64,000 nucleotides of DNA, taken from contig NZ_CP110396.1 of the NCBI RefSeq assembly GCF_029910215.1, forward strand, positions 496,001 through 560,000, in the 5' to 3' direction. The DNA comes from Paraburkholderia sp. D15 (GTDB lineage Bacteria; Pseudomonadota; Gammaproteobacteria; Burkholderiales; Burkholderiaceae). A program made the translations under genes and the position numbers. Under the pieces are notes generated by a model, which was not told the origin of the DNA, made no database searches, and saw only the letters and a program-made list of their open reading frames with translations. Shown here piece after piece: positions 35,610 through 46,500 of the stretch (positions are counted from its first letter, which is position 1; every line of letters begins with the position of its first letter).

Positions 35610-36752
35610 ATGAGTTCATCCAGCGACATCGAAAAACTCTTCGATCATTTCGGCGGCGACGCCAATGCGTACCAGGAAATCGGCCGCGAGAACGAGGCGC
35701 GTTCGGCGCGCACCCGCTGGCCGCTGCTGGTGACGCTGGATCTGAGTCAGCCGGCCATTCCCGCGATCGGGCAGCAGCGCGCGGCACGGCCGCAGGCACC
35801 GGTCGCTGCAACCCAGGCGGACGATGCGTCGGGCGTCGCTGCGTCCGCCGATACGACGCCCAAGGATGCCGCTTCGGTGACGCGCGCGAAGGCGCCGTTG
35901 TTCACGCGCTCGCACCGGCGCGATATTCCGCCGGTGGTGACGCCGGTCGCGCAGCCGGCGACGCCGCGCGGCGCATCGCGTTTCGGCGACTTCGACGCGC
36001 TCGATACGCTCGCGAAAATCGACGCGGTGACGCAAGGGATGCCGGCAGCAGCAAGGGGCGACGCGGCGGCGGCTCAATCGGCAAATCAGTCGGCCACTCA
36101 ACCGGCCGCGCCGGCAGCCGCGCACAACGCAGCATCTTCGCAGCAAGCTGCGGCGCCGATTGCACCGCAACCCGTTCAGGCCACGCCGCCAGCGATTCCT
36201 CCGGTGCAACAGGCTGGGCCTGTTGCATCTGTTGCGCCGATTGCGCCGATCGCACCGGTCACGCCCGTTGCGCCAGCCGCGCCCGTTGCCTCGATCGCGC
36301 AGCCCGCCGCGCCAGCGTCCGCGTCCGCGTTTGCCGCGCTGGCCCGCGCCCCGGCTAGCGCCGTGCCGCCCGCCGTGCGCGTTCCATTCCACGCAGCGGC
36401 CGCGCAACCCGCCCCCCCGGCGCAACCCGCCGCGCAACCGTGGACGCAGCCGCAAACTTCATCCACGACGCCATCATGGCTGCAGGCGCGCGCGCAAACG
36501 CCATCGCCGGCACCCGCGCCCGCGGCGCCCGCCGCGCCGGCCTCGATTCTCGGCAAACTGTTCGCCACGCAATCCACGGCGTCACGGCAACCGGCTCCCG
36601 CCGCCTCCACCGGTTCGGCGCCGTTGCAATCGGTGTTCGACCGTCTGCGCGGCACGCCCGCCCAGCCGGTTGCCGCGCCGGCCGGCGCTCCGCGCGCCGC
36701 CGCGCTCGCCCCCTCCAACTCGTGGCTGGTCAACGGCCCTCGTCGCTCATGA
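35610..36752 (+). CDS. bcsP: cellulose biosynthesis protein BcsP (BcsR-like N-terminus, Ala/Pro-rich tail)
   Basis: A 380-residue protein. The first 50 residues (SSDIEKLFDHFGGDANAYQEIGRENEARSA, ending before RWPLL) match the short BcsR/BcsP family of cellulose operons. Residues 60-360 are low-complexity Ala/Pro/Gln sequence predicted to be disordered. The last residues (APSNSWLVNGPRRS) look conserved. The stop overlaps bcsQ by ATGA. In enterobacteria BcsR partners BcsQ on the cytoplasmic face of the synthase. Confidence 0.8.
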   Translation: MSSSSDIEKLFDHFGGDANAYQEIGRENEARSARTRWPLLVTLDLSQPAIPAIGQQRAARPQAPVAATQADDASGVAASADTTPKDAASVTRAKAPLFTRSHRRDIPPVVTPVAQPATPRGASRFGDFDALDTLAKIDAVTQGMPAAARGDAAAAQSANQSATQPAAPAAAHNAASSQQAAAPIAPQPVQATPPAIPPVQQAGPVASVAPIAPIAPVTPVAPAAPVASIAQPAAPASASAFAALARAPASAVPPAVRVPFHAAAAQPAPPAQPAAQPWTQPQTSSTTPSWLQARAQTPSPAPAPAAPAAPASILGKLFATQSTASRQPAPAASTGSAPLQSVFDRLRGTPAQPVAAPAGAPRAAALAPSNSWLVNGPRRS

Positions 36753-37537
36753 AAGTCATCGCGGTGGTGTCCGCCAAAGGCGGGGTTGGCAAGACCACCC
36801 TCGCCGCCAATCTCGCTTCCGTGCTGGCCGCCGGCGGCCGCCGCGTGATCGCGATCGACCTCGATCCGCAGAACGCGCTGCGTCTGCACTTCGGCGTGCC
36901 GCTCGACAGCATCGACGGTCTGTCGCGCGCCACGCTGACCGGCGACGCGTGGCAGTCGGTGCTGTTCGACGGCGTCGACGGCGTGACCGTGTTGCCCTAT
37001 GGCGCGGTGCTGGAAGAAGACCGCCGTCGTTTCGAGGCGCACATCGACCAGGACCCGCGCTGGCTCGCGCAGGCCTTGCAGAACCTGCGGCTCGACGCGT
37101 CGGACGTGGTCGTCATCGACACGCCGCCGGGTTCGTCCGCCTACGTGCGCGCCGCGCTGAGCACGGCGACCTTCGCGCTGAACGTGGTGCTCGCCGACGC
37201 CGCCTCGTACGCGGCGATTCCGCTGATGGAGCGGCTGATCGACACCTACGCCGCGCCGCGCGCGGAGTTCGGCGGCGAAGGCTACGTGGTCAACCAGATC
37301 GACCAGTCGCGCCAGTTGACCAAGGACGTGCTGAAGGTCTTGCGCCAGATGCTCGGCGAGAAGCTGTTCCCCGGCGTGATCCATCTGGACGAAGGCGTAA
37401 GCGAAGCGCTCGCCTGCGACACCACGCTGATTCACTACGATCCACTCAGCCAGGCCGCCGCCGATTTCCGCGCGTGCGGCACCTGGCTGATGGCGGCGGT
37501 CGATGCGATCGCCGTCTCGCCGAGGAACGTCGCATGA
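36749..37537 (+). CDS. bcsQ: ParA/MinD-like ATPase BcsQ
   Basis: A 262-residue SIMIBI-class ATPase. It has the deviant Walker A SAKGGVGKTTLAANLAS at the N-terminus, IAIDLDPQNALRLHFG, and switch motif VVIDTPPGSSAYV near residue 130. BcsQ localises the cellulose machinery to the membrane or pole. It overlaps bcsP and bcsA by ATGA at both ends, so it is tightly coupled in translation. Confidence 0.92.
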   Translation: MKVIAVVSAKGGVGKTTLAANLASVLAAGGRRVIAIDLDPQNALRLHFGVPLDSIDGLSRATLTGDAWQSVLFDGVDGVTVLPYGAVLEEDRRRFEAHIDQDPRWLAQALQNLRLDASDVVVIDTPPGSSAYVRAALSTATFALNVVLADAASYAAIPLMERLIDTYAAPRAEFGGEGYVVNQIDQSRQLTKDVLKVLRQMLGEKLFPGVIHLDEGVSEALACDTTLIHYDPLSQAAADFRACGTWLMAAVDAIAVSPRNVA

Positions 37538-39738
37538 GCACGGCACCGTCGCAGGACCTCGAAGGCGCTGAAAACTCGCGGCTCGAACATTTCGTCGACG
37601 CGCGCTTCTGGAACAGCCGCATCGTCACCGGCCTGGTCACGCTGTTCGCGCTGGTCATGCTGTACTTCGTGTTCACGGTGCCGCTCGCGTTCTACGAGCA
37701 ACTGACCTTCGCGACCTGCTGTTTCATCACCGCGCTGCTGTTCCGCCGCCTGCCGGGCCGTTACGCGACGATGGTGATGATCATGCTGTCGGTGGTCACC
37801 TCGGGCCGCTACATGTACTGGCGGCTGACCGCGACCACCTACTGGGAACATCCGCTCGACGCCGCCTGGGGTCTGCTGCTGGTGTCCGCCGAAGTCTATT
37901 CGACGCTCGTGCTGATGCTCGGCTACTTCCAGACCGCGTGGCCGCTCAAGCGCAAGCCGATGCCGCTGCCCGCCTCGCGCGACCAGTGGCCGACCGTCGA
38001 CGTGTTCATTCCGACCTATAACGAGCCGCTGTCGGTGGTGAAGCCGACCATCTACGCGGCGCTCGCGCTGGACTACCCCGCCGAGAAGATCGCGATCCAC
38101 GTGCTCGACGACGGCCGCCGTCCCGAGTTCAAGGCGTTCTGCGAGGACGTCGGCGTCAACTGGACGATCCGCACGCACAACCGCCACGCGAAGGCCGGCA
38201 ACATCAACGAAGCGTTGAAGATCACCAGCGGCGAATACCTCGCGATCTTCGACTGCGATCACATTCCGACCCGCTCGTTCCTGCAGATCGGCCTCGGCTG
38301 GTTCCTGCGCGACAAGCTGCTGTCGATGCTGCAGACGCCGCACCATTTCTTCTCCGCCGACCCGTTCGAACGCAATCTCGGCACCTTCCGCAAGGTGCCG
38401 AACGAAGGCGAACTGTTCTACGGCCTCGTGCAGGACGGCAACGACTTGTGGAACGCGACCTTCTTCTGCGGTTCGTGCGCGCTGCTGCGCCGGAATATGG
38501 TGGAAGAGATCGGCGGCATCGCGGTCGAAACCGTCACCGAAGACGCGCATACCGCGCTGAAGCTGCACCGTCTCGGCTACACCACCGCCTATCTGGCGAT
38601 TCCGCAGGCGGCCGGGCTCGCGACCGAATCGCTGTCGGGCCACATCGGCCAGCGGATTCGCTGGGCGCGCGGCATGACGCAGATCTTCCGGATCGACAAT
38701 CCGCTCGCCGGCAAGGGCCTGAAAATCGGTCAGCGCTTGTGCTATCTGAACGCGATGATGCACTTCTTCTACGGCATCCCGCGTCTGGTGTTCCTGACCG
38801 CGCCGCTGTCGTATCTGTTCTTCGGCGCGCACGTGATCGAAGCCGCCGCCAGCACGATCGCGATCTACGCGCTGCCGCACATGATGCACGCGAGCATCAC
38901 CAACTCGCGGATGCAGCGCTCGTTCCGCCATTCGTTCTGGGCCGAGGTCTACGAATCGGTGCTGGCCTCGTACATCACCGCGCCGACCCTGCTCGCGCTG
39001 ATCAACCCCAAGCTCGGCAAGTTCAACGTGACGGCCAAGGGCGGTCAGATCGAGAAGAACTATTTCGACTGGGCGATCTCGCGGCCGTATCTGTTCCTGC
39101 TGCTGCTGAACCTGATCGGCTTCTGCGTGGGCATCGTCCATATCTATTTCAACTGGCATCTGCGCAGCGTGGTGCAGACCACCGTGCTGAACCTCGGCTG
39201 GACCACCTACAACATGCTGATTCTCGGCGCGAGCGTGGCCGCCGCGAGCGAGCGCCGGCAGATTCGCGCGGTGCACCGCGTGGCGATGCAGATGCCGGTG
39301 ATGCTGAAGTTCTCGACCGGCCGCACGCTCGCCTGCGAAACCATCGACTACTCCGAAGGCGGCGTCGGCGTCGCGCTGCCCGCCGCGATCCAGGTGCCGA
39401 TGCACGAACGCGTGACCGTCTCGCTGTTTCGCGGCGACGAGGAATACGCGTTCCCCGCGACGGTCGGTTTCACCGCGCCGGGCCGCGTCGGTTTGCGCTT
39501 TTCGCAGTTGACGCGCGAGCAGGAGTACGAATTCGTGAAGACCACCTTCGCCCGCGCCGATGCATGGACCGGCTGGGCCGAGGGGCGTCAGCAGGACACG
39601 CCGCTGCGCGGCCTGTCGCATGTGCTGTCGGTCGGCGCGCGCGGCATTCTGGGTCTGTTCGAGCATCTTTACGCCGACCTTCGCAGTTCGATGAAAAGCC
39701 GTCCTGTGGACGTCAAGAAGCTAAAAACCAAAGACTGA
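37534..39738 (+). CDS. bcsA: cellulose synthase catalytic subunit (UDP-forming)
   Basis: A 734-residue family-2 glycosyltransferase. It makes beta-1,4-glucan from UDP-glucose in the inner membrane. The motifs are IPTYNEPLSVV, DDGRR near 190, FDCDH near 239, TEDAHT near 333 and QRIRWARGM near 373 (the D, DxD, TED and QxxRW set), with several spans on both sides. A C-terminal PilZ domain (about residues 572-700) has RRQIRAVHRV and SEGGVGV, which bind cyclic-di-GMP. The start overlaps the bcsQ stop. Confidence 0.95.
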   Translation: MSTAPSQDLEGAENSRLEHFVDARFWNSRIVTGLVTLFALVMLYFVFTVPLAFYEQLTFATCCFITALLFRRLPGRYATMVMIMLSVVTSGRYMYWRLTATTYWEHPLDAAWGLLLVSAEVYSTLVLMLGYFQTAWPLKRKPMPLPASRDQWPTVDVFIPTYNEPLSVVKPTIYAALALDYPAEKIAIHVLDDGRRPEFKAFCEDVGVNWTIRTHNRHAKAGNINEALKITSGEYLAIFDCDHIPTRSFLQIGLGWFLRDKLLSMLQTPHHFFSADPFERNLGTFRKVPNEGELFYGLVQDGNDLWNATFFCGSCALLRRNMVEEIGGIAVETVTEDAHTALKLHRLGYTTAYLAIPQAAGLATESLSGHIGQRIRWARGMTQIFRIDNPLAGKGLKIGQRLCYLNAMMHFFYGIPRLVFLTAPLSYLFFGAHVIEAAASTIAIYALPHMMHASITNSRMQRSFRHSFWAEVYESVLASYITAPTLLALINPKLGKFNVTAKGGQIEKNYFDWAISRPYLFLLLLNLIGFCVGIVHIYFNWHLRSVVQTTVLNLGWTTYNMLILGASVAAASERRQIRAVHRVAMQMPVMLKFSTGRTLACETIDYSEGGVGVALPAAIQVPMHERVTVSLFRGDEEYAFPATVGFTAPGRVGLRFSQLTREQEYEFVKTTFARADAWTGWAEGRQQDTPLRGLSHVLSVGARGILGLFEHLYADLRSSMKSRPVDVKKLKTKD

Positions 39739-39741
39739 CCT

Positions 39742-42396
39742 ATGCGTAACCGGATGGCGAAGGCACACAACGAACGCTCGCACGACGAGCGCGACGGCAA
39801 CGAGGCAGCAGCGCGACCGGACGCGCTTCATGGCAGACGTCATGAAGCGGTGCGTGACGCGCTTCATGGCGCGACGCGCGGCGAGACCCGCGGTTTTTCC
39901 GGCAGCGTCGGCTCGCGGCGTCTGATGCGCGGGCTCGCCTGCTGGCTCGCGCTGCAGACCGCATTGGCGGCGCCGCTCGCATCGGCGGCGGAAACCATCG
40001 CGGCGGCGGCCGGCGGCGCGACGCAAGCCGGCCAGATCGCGCAGATGCCGGCCGGCGCGCAGTCCGCGGCCGGCGCGGCGGCCCTGCCCGCCGCCACCGG
40101 CGTCGGCAGCGTGCCGCCGCCGAGCCCCGCCGTGCCCTACGATCCGAACACGCTCGCGCAAGCCGCCCTCGCCACGCCGACGCCCGCGCTCGCCGCGTCG
40201 TCGGTGAAGGCGCTGGGCATCAAGACGCCGACCACCGCCGAGCCGGGCACGCTGGTGCCGGGCGGCCGCCGTCAGACGCTGAACTTCGCCGATCTCGGCG
40301 CGCTCGATCCGCTGCAATTGCGCGGCACCGACGGCCAGAACGGCGTCGCGTTCTCGGTGCGCAACGACGAAGTGGTGACCGGCGCGATCCTGCATCTGGT
40401 GTACAGCTATTCGCCCGCGCTGCTGCCGAATCTCTCGCAACTGAAAGTGCTGGTGAACGGCGAAGTGGCCGCCACCCTGCCCGTGCCGCACGAACAGTCC
40501 GGCATGCTGGTGGCGCGCGACGTGTCGATCGATCCGCGCTTCATCACCGAGTTCAACCACCTGAACGTGCAGTTGATCGGCCACTACACGACGCGCTGCG
40601 AAGACCCGGCCAACTCGTCGCTGTGGGCCACCGTCAGCAATGCGAGTTCGCTCGACCTGACCTACGCGTCGCTCGCCAGCAAGGCGGATCTGGCCGCGCT
40701 GCCGCAGCCGTTCTTCGACCGCCGCGACGTGCGCCGTCTCGAACTGCCGTTCGTGTTCCCGCAGAAACCGGGCGCCGCGACCCTCGAAGCGGGCGGCATC
40801 GTCGCGTCGTGGTTCGGCGCGCTCGCCGGCTATCGCGGCGCGGTGTTCCCCGCGCAACTGGACAACGCGCCGCTGTCGGGCAACGCGGTGGTGTTCGCCA
40901 CCTCGGACCAGCGCCCGGCCGGCGTCGACATTCCGCCCATCTCCGGGCCGACCATCGCCGTGGTGGATCGCGTCGCGCCCGCGCGCGGCCGCCTGCTGCT
41001 CGTGCTCGGGCGTACCGAAGCCGAACTGAAGACCGCCGCGAAGGCGCTCGGCATCGGCCAGAACACGCTGACGGGGGCGAGCGCCACCATCACGCAGTTG
41101 AACGAACTCGCGCCGCGCGCGCCGTACGACGCGCCGAACTGGCTGCCGACCAACCGTCCGGTGCGCTTCGGCGAACTCGCGGACGCGCGCGACCTGACCG
41201 TCTCCGGCTACGACGCCGACGCGGTGCGCGTGAATCTGCGCGTGCCGCCCGATCTGTTCATGTGGCACACCAAGGGCGCGCCGATCGATCTGCGTTACCG
41301 CTACACGGTGCGGCCGCACGTCGACCGTTCGTCGCTGAACGTGAGCATGAACAGCGGCTTCGTGCAGTCGCTGCCGATTCCGGCCGAGTCGGCCTCGGTG
41401 TTCGATCTGAGCCATTACTTCGCACGCGTGCTGCCGGACAAGACCGCCGAGGCCCGCCGCACCGTCTACATTCCGCCGCTGCTGCTCACGCCGCGCTCGC
41501 AGGTGCGTCTGCACTTCTACTACGACATTCCCGACACCGGCGAATGCCACGGCCGCCTGCTCGACAACGTGGTCGGCGCGATCGATCCGAACTCGACCAT
41601 CGACCTGTCGTCGTTCCCGCACTACATGGCGCTGCCGGATCTGGCCGCGTTCGCCAACAGCGGCTTCCCGTTCACGCGCATGGCGGACCTCTCCGAGACC
41701 GCGGTGATCCTGCCGAACGACGCCGATTCGAGCGACTACAGCCTGTATCTGCTGACCATGGGGCGGATGGGCGCCTCGACCGGCTACCCGGTGAACGGCG
41801 TGAGCGTCGATACGGCCGATAACGTCGACAAGTTCGCCGACAAGGATCTGCTGATCTTCGGCGCGCCGGGCAAACAGCCGCTGCTGCAACGCTGGGCCAA
41901 GTCGATGCCGTTCTCCAGCGACGGCGATTCGCGCACCTTCCAGCTCTCCGACATCGTCTTCAAGCTGGAGGACTGGTGGCACGGCGAACGCGGCGTCGAG
42001 CGCACGCCCGCACGCGCCGACCTGACGCTCGTCAGTTCGAACGGCGACGCGCTGCTGACCGGCTTCGAATCGCCGCTGAAGAAGAACCGCAGCGCGGTCG
42101 CGCTGGTGAGCGCGGCCGGCCAGTCCGACGCCGATCTCTCCGCCGCCCTGCTCGACGCCGACGTGCTGCCGGAAATTCAAGGCGCGATGGCCGTGATCCA
42201 CGGCCGCAGCGTGACCATCACGTCGAACGGCGACGCGTACTATGTCGGCCATTTGTCGCCGCAGGAGTATCTGCGCTGGGCGCTGTCGTCGCATCCGCTG
42301 CTGTTGATGCTGGGCGGCGTGCTCGCCGCGCTGATCATCGCGGGTCTGTTCTACCGGACGCTGCGCGCGATCGCCGCGCGTCGCCTGAAGGACTGA
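39742..42396 (+). CDS. bcsB: cellulose synthase periplasmic regulatory subunit BcsB
   Basis: An 884-residue membrane-anchored periplasmic protein that escorts the nascent glucan. Carbohydrate-binding and flavodoxin-like modules are represented by RQTLNFADLGALDPLQLRG, NLSQLKVLVNGEVAAT, HYTTRCEDPANSSLWATVS and LTLVSSNGDALLTGFES. A C-terminal membrane anchor lies near LLLMLGGVLAALIIAGLF. The N-terminus is odd: about 60 charged residues rich in His/Arg precede the signal-like LACWLALQTALAAPLASAA. An alternative ATG at 39925 would start at that signal sequence. Confidence 0.93.
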   Translation: MRNRMAKAHNERSHDERDGNEAAARPDALHGRRHEAVRDALHGATRGETRGFSGSVGSRRLMRGLACWLALQTALAAPLASAAETIAAAAGGATQAGQIAQMPAGAQSAAGAAALPAATGVGSVPPPSPAVPYDPNTLAQAALATPTPALAASSVKALGIKTPTTAEPGTLVPGGRRQTLNFADLGALDPLQLRGTDGQNGVAFSVRNDEVVTGAILHLVYSYSPALLPNLSQLKVLVNGEVAATLPVPHEQSGMLVARDVSIDPRFITEFNHLNVQLIGHYTTRCEDPANSSLWATVSNASSLDLTYASLASKADLAALPQPFFDRRDVRRLELPFVFPQKPGAATLEAGGIVASWFGALAGYRGAVFPAQLDNAPLSGNAVVFATSDQRPAGVDIPPISGPTIAVVDRVAPARGRLLLVLGRTEAELKTAAKALGIGQNTLTGASATITQLNELAPRAPYDAPNWLPTNRPVRFGELADARDLTVSGYDADAVRVNLRVPPDLFMWHTKGAPIDLRYRYTVRPHVDRSSLNVSMNSGFVQSLPIPAESASVFDLSHYFARVLPDKTAEARRTVYIPPLLLTPRSQVRLHFYYDIPDTGECHGRLLDNVVGAIDPNSTIDLSSFPHYMALPDLAAFANSGFPFTRMADLSETAVILPNDADSSDYSLYLLTMGRMGASTGYPVNGVSVDTADNVDKFADKDLLIFGAPGKQPLLQRWAKSMPFSSDGDSRTFQLSDIVFKLEDWWHGERGVERTPARADLTLVSSNGDALLTGFESPLKKNRSAVALVSAAGQSDADLSAALLDADVLPEIQGAMAVIHGRSVTITSNGDAYYVGHLSPQEYLRWALSSHPLLLMLGGVLAALIIAGLFYRTLRAIAARRLKD

Positions 42397-42405
42397 GGGC
42401 TGTTT

Positions 42406-43587
42406 ATGCGGTTTCGAATCAGCAGGAAAACCTGTCTCGCGCTGACGCTCGGCCTCGCCGCGTCGGCGAGCTTCGCCAACATCGTGAAGGTCGCGCAAAC
42501 CTCTGCCGGACCGGCCGCCTGTGGCGACTGGACCGGCTACCGGACGTTCGTCGAGCGTTTCGTGCAGGCTGACGGCCGCGTGATCGACTACTCGACGCCG
42601 ACCCAGCAGACCACGTCCGAAGGCCAGTCGTACGGAATGTTCTTCGCGCTGGTCGCGAACGACCGCCCGACCTTCGACCGGCTGCTCGCGTGGACCCGCA
42701 CCAACCTCGCGGGCAACCAGTTCGACGCGCAGAACATGCGCCTGCCGTCATGGCAATGGGGCCGGAAAGCGGACGGCTCGTACGGCGTGCTCGATCCGAA
42801 TTCGGCGTCCGACTCCGACCTGTGGATCGCCTACGACCTGCTGCAGGCCGGCCGTCTGTGGAAAGAGCCCAGCTACACGCAACTTGGCCAGGCGCTCGCC
42901 ACGCAGATCGCGCGCGAGGAAATGACCACGCTGCCGGGCGTCGGCCCGATGCTGCTGCCCGGACCGCAAGGCTTCAAGACCGGCGGCGTGACGCGGCTCA
43001 ATCCGAGCTATCTACCGCTGCCGGTGATCCGCGCGCTTTCGCACGAGCAGCCGAACGGTCCGTGGGGCAAGCTCGCCGACAGCGCGCTCAAGCTGATCAA
43101 GACGACCGCGCCGCAAGGCTTCGCGCCCGACTGGGCGGCGTGGCAGAACGGCCAGTTCGTGGTCGATCCGAAAAACGGCGACACCGGCAGCTACGACGCG
43201 ATCCGCGTCTATCTGTGGGCCGGCCTGACCTCCGCCGCCGATCCGCTCGCCAAACCGTGGCTCGCGGCACTCGGCGGCATGCGCACGAAGGTCGCGCAAA
43301 CCGGCATTCCGCCGGAGAAAGTCTCGTCGACCAGCGGCACCGCCAGCGGCGAAGGTCCGCTCAGCTACTGGGGCGCGCTCGCGCCGTACTTCAAGGCGCT
43401 CGGCGACGAGCGCGGACTCGGCCTCGCGCGCACGCATCTCGCGGCGCTCGACGCCAGCGTGCCCGGCCGCGAGCCGGTTTACTACGATCGTGTGCTGGGC
43501 TTGTTCGGCACGGGGTTTATCGACGGCCGCTACCGCTTCGACGAAGCCGGCCGTCTCGTGCCTGCCTGGAGAAACGCATGCGACTGA
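42406..43587 (+). CDS. bcsZ: periplasmic endoglucanase of glycoside hydrolase family 8
   Basis: A 393-residue secreted GH8 cellulase with an N-terminal signal peptide (ISRKTCLALTLGLAASASFA). The catalytic general acid Glu lies in TSEGQSYGMFFAL near residue 70 and the Asp in DSDLWIAYDLL near 135, as in BcsZ. It trims or edits cellulose during export. GAGGG precedes the ATG, and the stop region overlaps bcsC by 10 bases. Confidence 0.94.
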   Translation: MRFRISRKTCLALTLGLAASASFANIVKVAQTSAGPAACGDWTGYRTFVERFVQADGRVIDYSTPTQQTTSEGQSYGMFFALVANDRPTFDRLLAWTRTNLAGNQFDAQNMRLPSWQWGRKADGSYGVLDPNSASDSDLWIAYDLLQAGRLWKEPSYTQLGQALATQIAREEMTTLPGVGPMLLPGPQGFKTGGVTRLNPSYLPLPVIRALSHEQPNGPWGKLADSALKLIKTTAPQGFAPDWAAWQNGQFVVDPKNGDTGSYDAIRVYLWAGLTSAADPLAKPWLAALGGMRTKVAQTGIPPEKVSSTSGTASGEGPLSYWGALAPYFKALGDERGLGLARTHLAALDASVPGREPVYYDRVLGLFGTGFIDGRYRFDEAGRLVPAWRNACD

Positions 43588-46500
43588 GCGCCCTCGCGTT
43601 GTCACTGCGCTACGCGCTGAGCGTCACGGCCGTCTGCTATGTGGCGATGGCCGCGCCCGACGCGCTCGCGCAAGCACCGAAAGATCCGTTGAGCGTGCTG
43701 ATCGATCAGGGCAAGTACTGGCAGTCGCATCAGCGCGGCGACCTCGCCGAGCAGGCGTGGCTGAAAGTGCTGCGCCTCGATCCGAAACAGCCCGACGCGC
43801 TCTACGGGATGGGCATGGTGCTCGCCGACCGCAAGGACGGCGCGGGCGCGCAGCAATATCTGGCGCGCCTGAAAGCGGTCGCGCCGAGCTATCCGAATCT
43901 GGATGAACTCGGCCGCCGGCTCGGCGAATCGAGTCTGCGCGACCAGACCGTGAACGACGCGCGGCGCCTCGCGCAAAGCGGCCAGAGCGCGAGCGCGGTG
44001 CAGGAGTATCAGCGCGCGCTCGCCGGCAAACCGGCCACGCCCGAACTGCAGCTGGAGTACTACCAGGCGCTGTCGGCGACGCCGCAGGGTTGGGACCAGG
44101 CGCGCCGCGGCCTCGAACAGCTCGCGCGCGACAACCCCGACGACCCGCGCTATGCCCTCGCCTACGCGCAGCATCTGACCTATCGCGACGTGACGCGGCG
44201 CGACGGCATCGCGCGCCTGCAGAAACTGGCGACGGACAACACGGTCGGCGCATCCGCGAAAAAGAGCTGGCGCCAGGCGTTGCTGTGGCTCGACGCGCGT
44301 CCTTCGGACTCCGCGCTGTACGAGTCGTATCTGCAAAGCGCCGGCGACGACGCCGCCGTCAAGGCGCGCTTCGATTCGATGGTGCAGCAGGACAAGGCGG
44401 CCCGCGAACGCGCGCAGGAAAACGCCGCGACCGACGCGCGCGGCCGCACCATCGCCGACGGCTTCGCCGCGCTCGACAAGGACGACGTCGCGACCGCCCG
44501 CGCGAAATTTTCCGCGGTGCTCGCCACCAGTCCGAACGACGCGGACGCGCTCGGCGGCATGGGCGTCGCCGCGCTGAAGCAGGAGCATTTCGCCGAGGCA
44601 CGCAACTATCTGGAGCGCGCGTCGCGCAGCGGCAATCCCGCGCGCTGGAAAACCGCGCTCGACAGCGCGACCTACTGGACCTACACCAGCGACGCGATCG
44701 GCGCGCGCAGCAACGGCGAGTTCGCGAAGGCGAAGTCGCTGTTCGAGCGCGCGATCGCGATGAATCCGTCCGATGTCACCGCCCAGGTGCTGCTCGGCGA
44801 GATGCTGCTCGCCAACGGCGACCCGAGCGGCGCCGAACAGGCGTACCGGATGGCGCTGCGCCGTCAGGCCGACAACCCCGACGCGGTGCGCGGACTGGTC
44901 GGCGCGCTCGCCGCGCAGGGTCGCGGCGACGAGGCGCTGCAATTCGCCAATCAGTTGAACGCCGAACAGCAGACCAAGGCCGGCGGCATCAACCGTCTGC
45001 GTGGCGAAGCGCAGGCGGCCCAGGCGCGCGCCGCCGAAGCGCGCGGCGACCTCGGCAGCGCGCGCAGCCTGTTCGAGGACGCGCTGCTGAATACGCCCGA
45101 CGACCCGTGGCTGCGTCTCGATCTCGCGCGCATCTACGTGCGCCAGGGCGCGGTCGCGAACGCGCGCAGCATGATGGACGGCCTGCTCGCCGCGCATCCC
45201 GACATGACCGACGCGCTGTATGCGAGCGCGTTGCTGTCGGCGGAAACCCAGGACTGGTCGGCGGGTCTTGCGCAGCTCGAACGGATTCCGGCCGCGCAGC
45301 GCACCGACGCGATGACGACCTTGCAGCATCGGCTGTGGGTGCATCAGCAGGCCGATCTCGCGACGCGCATGGCGCGCGCCGGCCAGAACCCGCAGGCGCT
45401 GGCGACGCTGCATGCGGCCGAACCGGTCGCCGGCAACAGTCCCGAACTGATCGGCGTGATCGCCGCCGCCTACCAGCAGGCCGGCGACCCGAACCGCGCG
45501 CTCGGCCTCGTGCGCAGCGCGATGAACGCGGCGCCGGGCAACACCGATCTGTTGCTGCAATACGCGGGCATTCTGTCGGCCACGCATCAGGAAGCCGAAC
45601 TCGGCTCGGTGATGCGCCGCCTCGCCGCGATGCCATTGACGCCGCAACAGCGCACCGATTTCGGCAATCTGAATCTCGGCATCGTCATCAAGCAGTGCGA
45701 TACGGTGCGTCAGCGCGGCGACCTCGCCAGCGCGTACGACGTGATCGCGCCGTGGCTCGCGGCCATGCCGGACAACCCCGATCTGCAGGCCGCGCTCGGC
45801 CGTCTCTATACCAGCGCGGGCGACGATCGCAACGCGCTCGCCAGCTACCGCGTCGCGTTGCAACGCAAGCCCGACGACCTCGATCTGGTGCAGGCGGCGA
45901 TTCCCGCCGCGGTCGGCGCGAAGCAGTTCAGCTACGCCGAGACGCTCGCGAATCAGGCGCTGCGCGCGGCGCCCGGCGATCCGGCCGTGCTCGCCACGGT
46001 CGGCCGCATGTATCGCGCGGAAGGCAAGCTGTCGCTCGCGCAGACGTATCTGCAACGCTCGCTGGTCGCCGCCAATACGCCGCTGATGGCCAACGCGCCG
46101 CGCACGCCGGCGAGCAACGTGCCGCGCGGCTGGGAAGTGGCGATGCGCCGGATCGGCGCGACGCCGCTGCCGGGCACCAATCCGTTCGAAGGCAAAACCG
46201 CTACCGTCACCCCGTCCGACGCCGACGCCGCCGCGCTGGCCGGCGGCAATTACTCCGCCGCGCGCGCCGCGCTTCCGTACTCGCAGTCTTCCTTGCCGAC
46301 ACAGACCGTGCCGAACTATCCGCCGCCCACGCAGCCCGCGCCGTACGTCGCGCCTTATTCGGCGCCCGCGCAGCCTTATGCGCCGAACGCCGCGCCCGCC
46401 ACCCTGCCGTACAACGCCCCGCGTCCCGCCGTGAATTCGGGCGGGTATGGTCAGGACACTTACGGGTCGAGCCAGTCGGGCGCGCCGTTGCAGCCGTATC

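Noticed and set aside
36160-37533. N-terminal extension of bcsA running back through bcsP and bcsQ
   Set aside because: It is the same frame read through two real genes; the ATGA overlap at 37534 and family length set the bcsA start.
39721-42498. Long minus-strand open frame opposite bcsB
   Set aside because: Composition is typical of antisense shadow in GC-rich DNA, with no recognisable motif.
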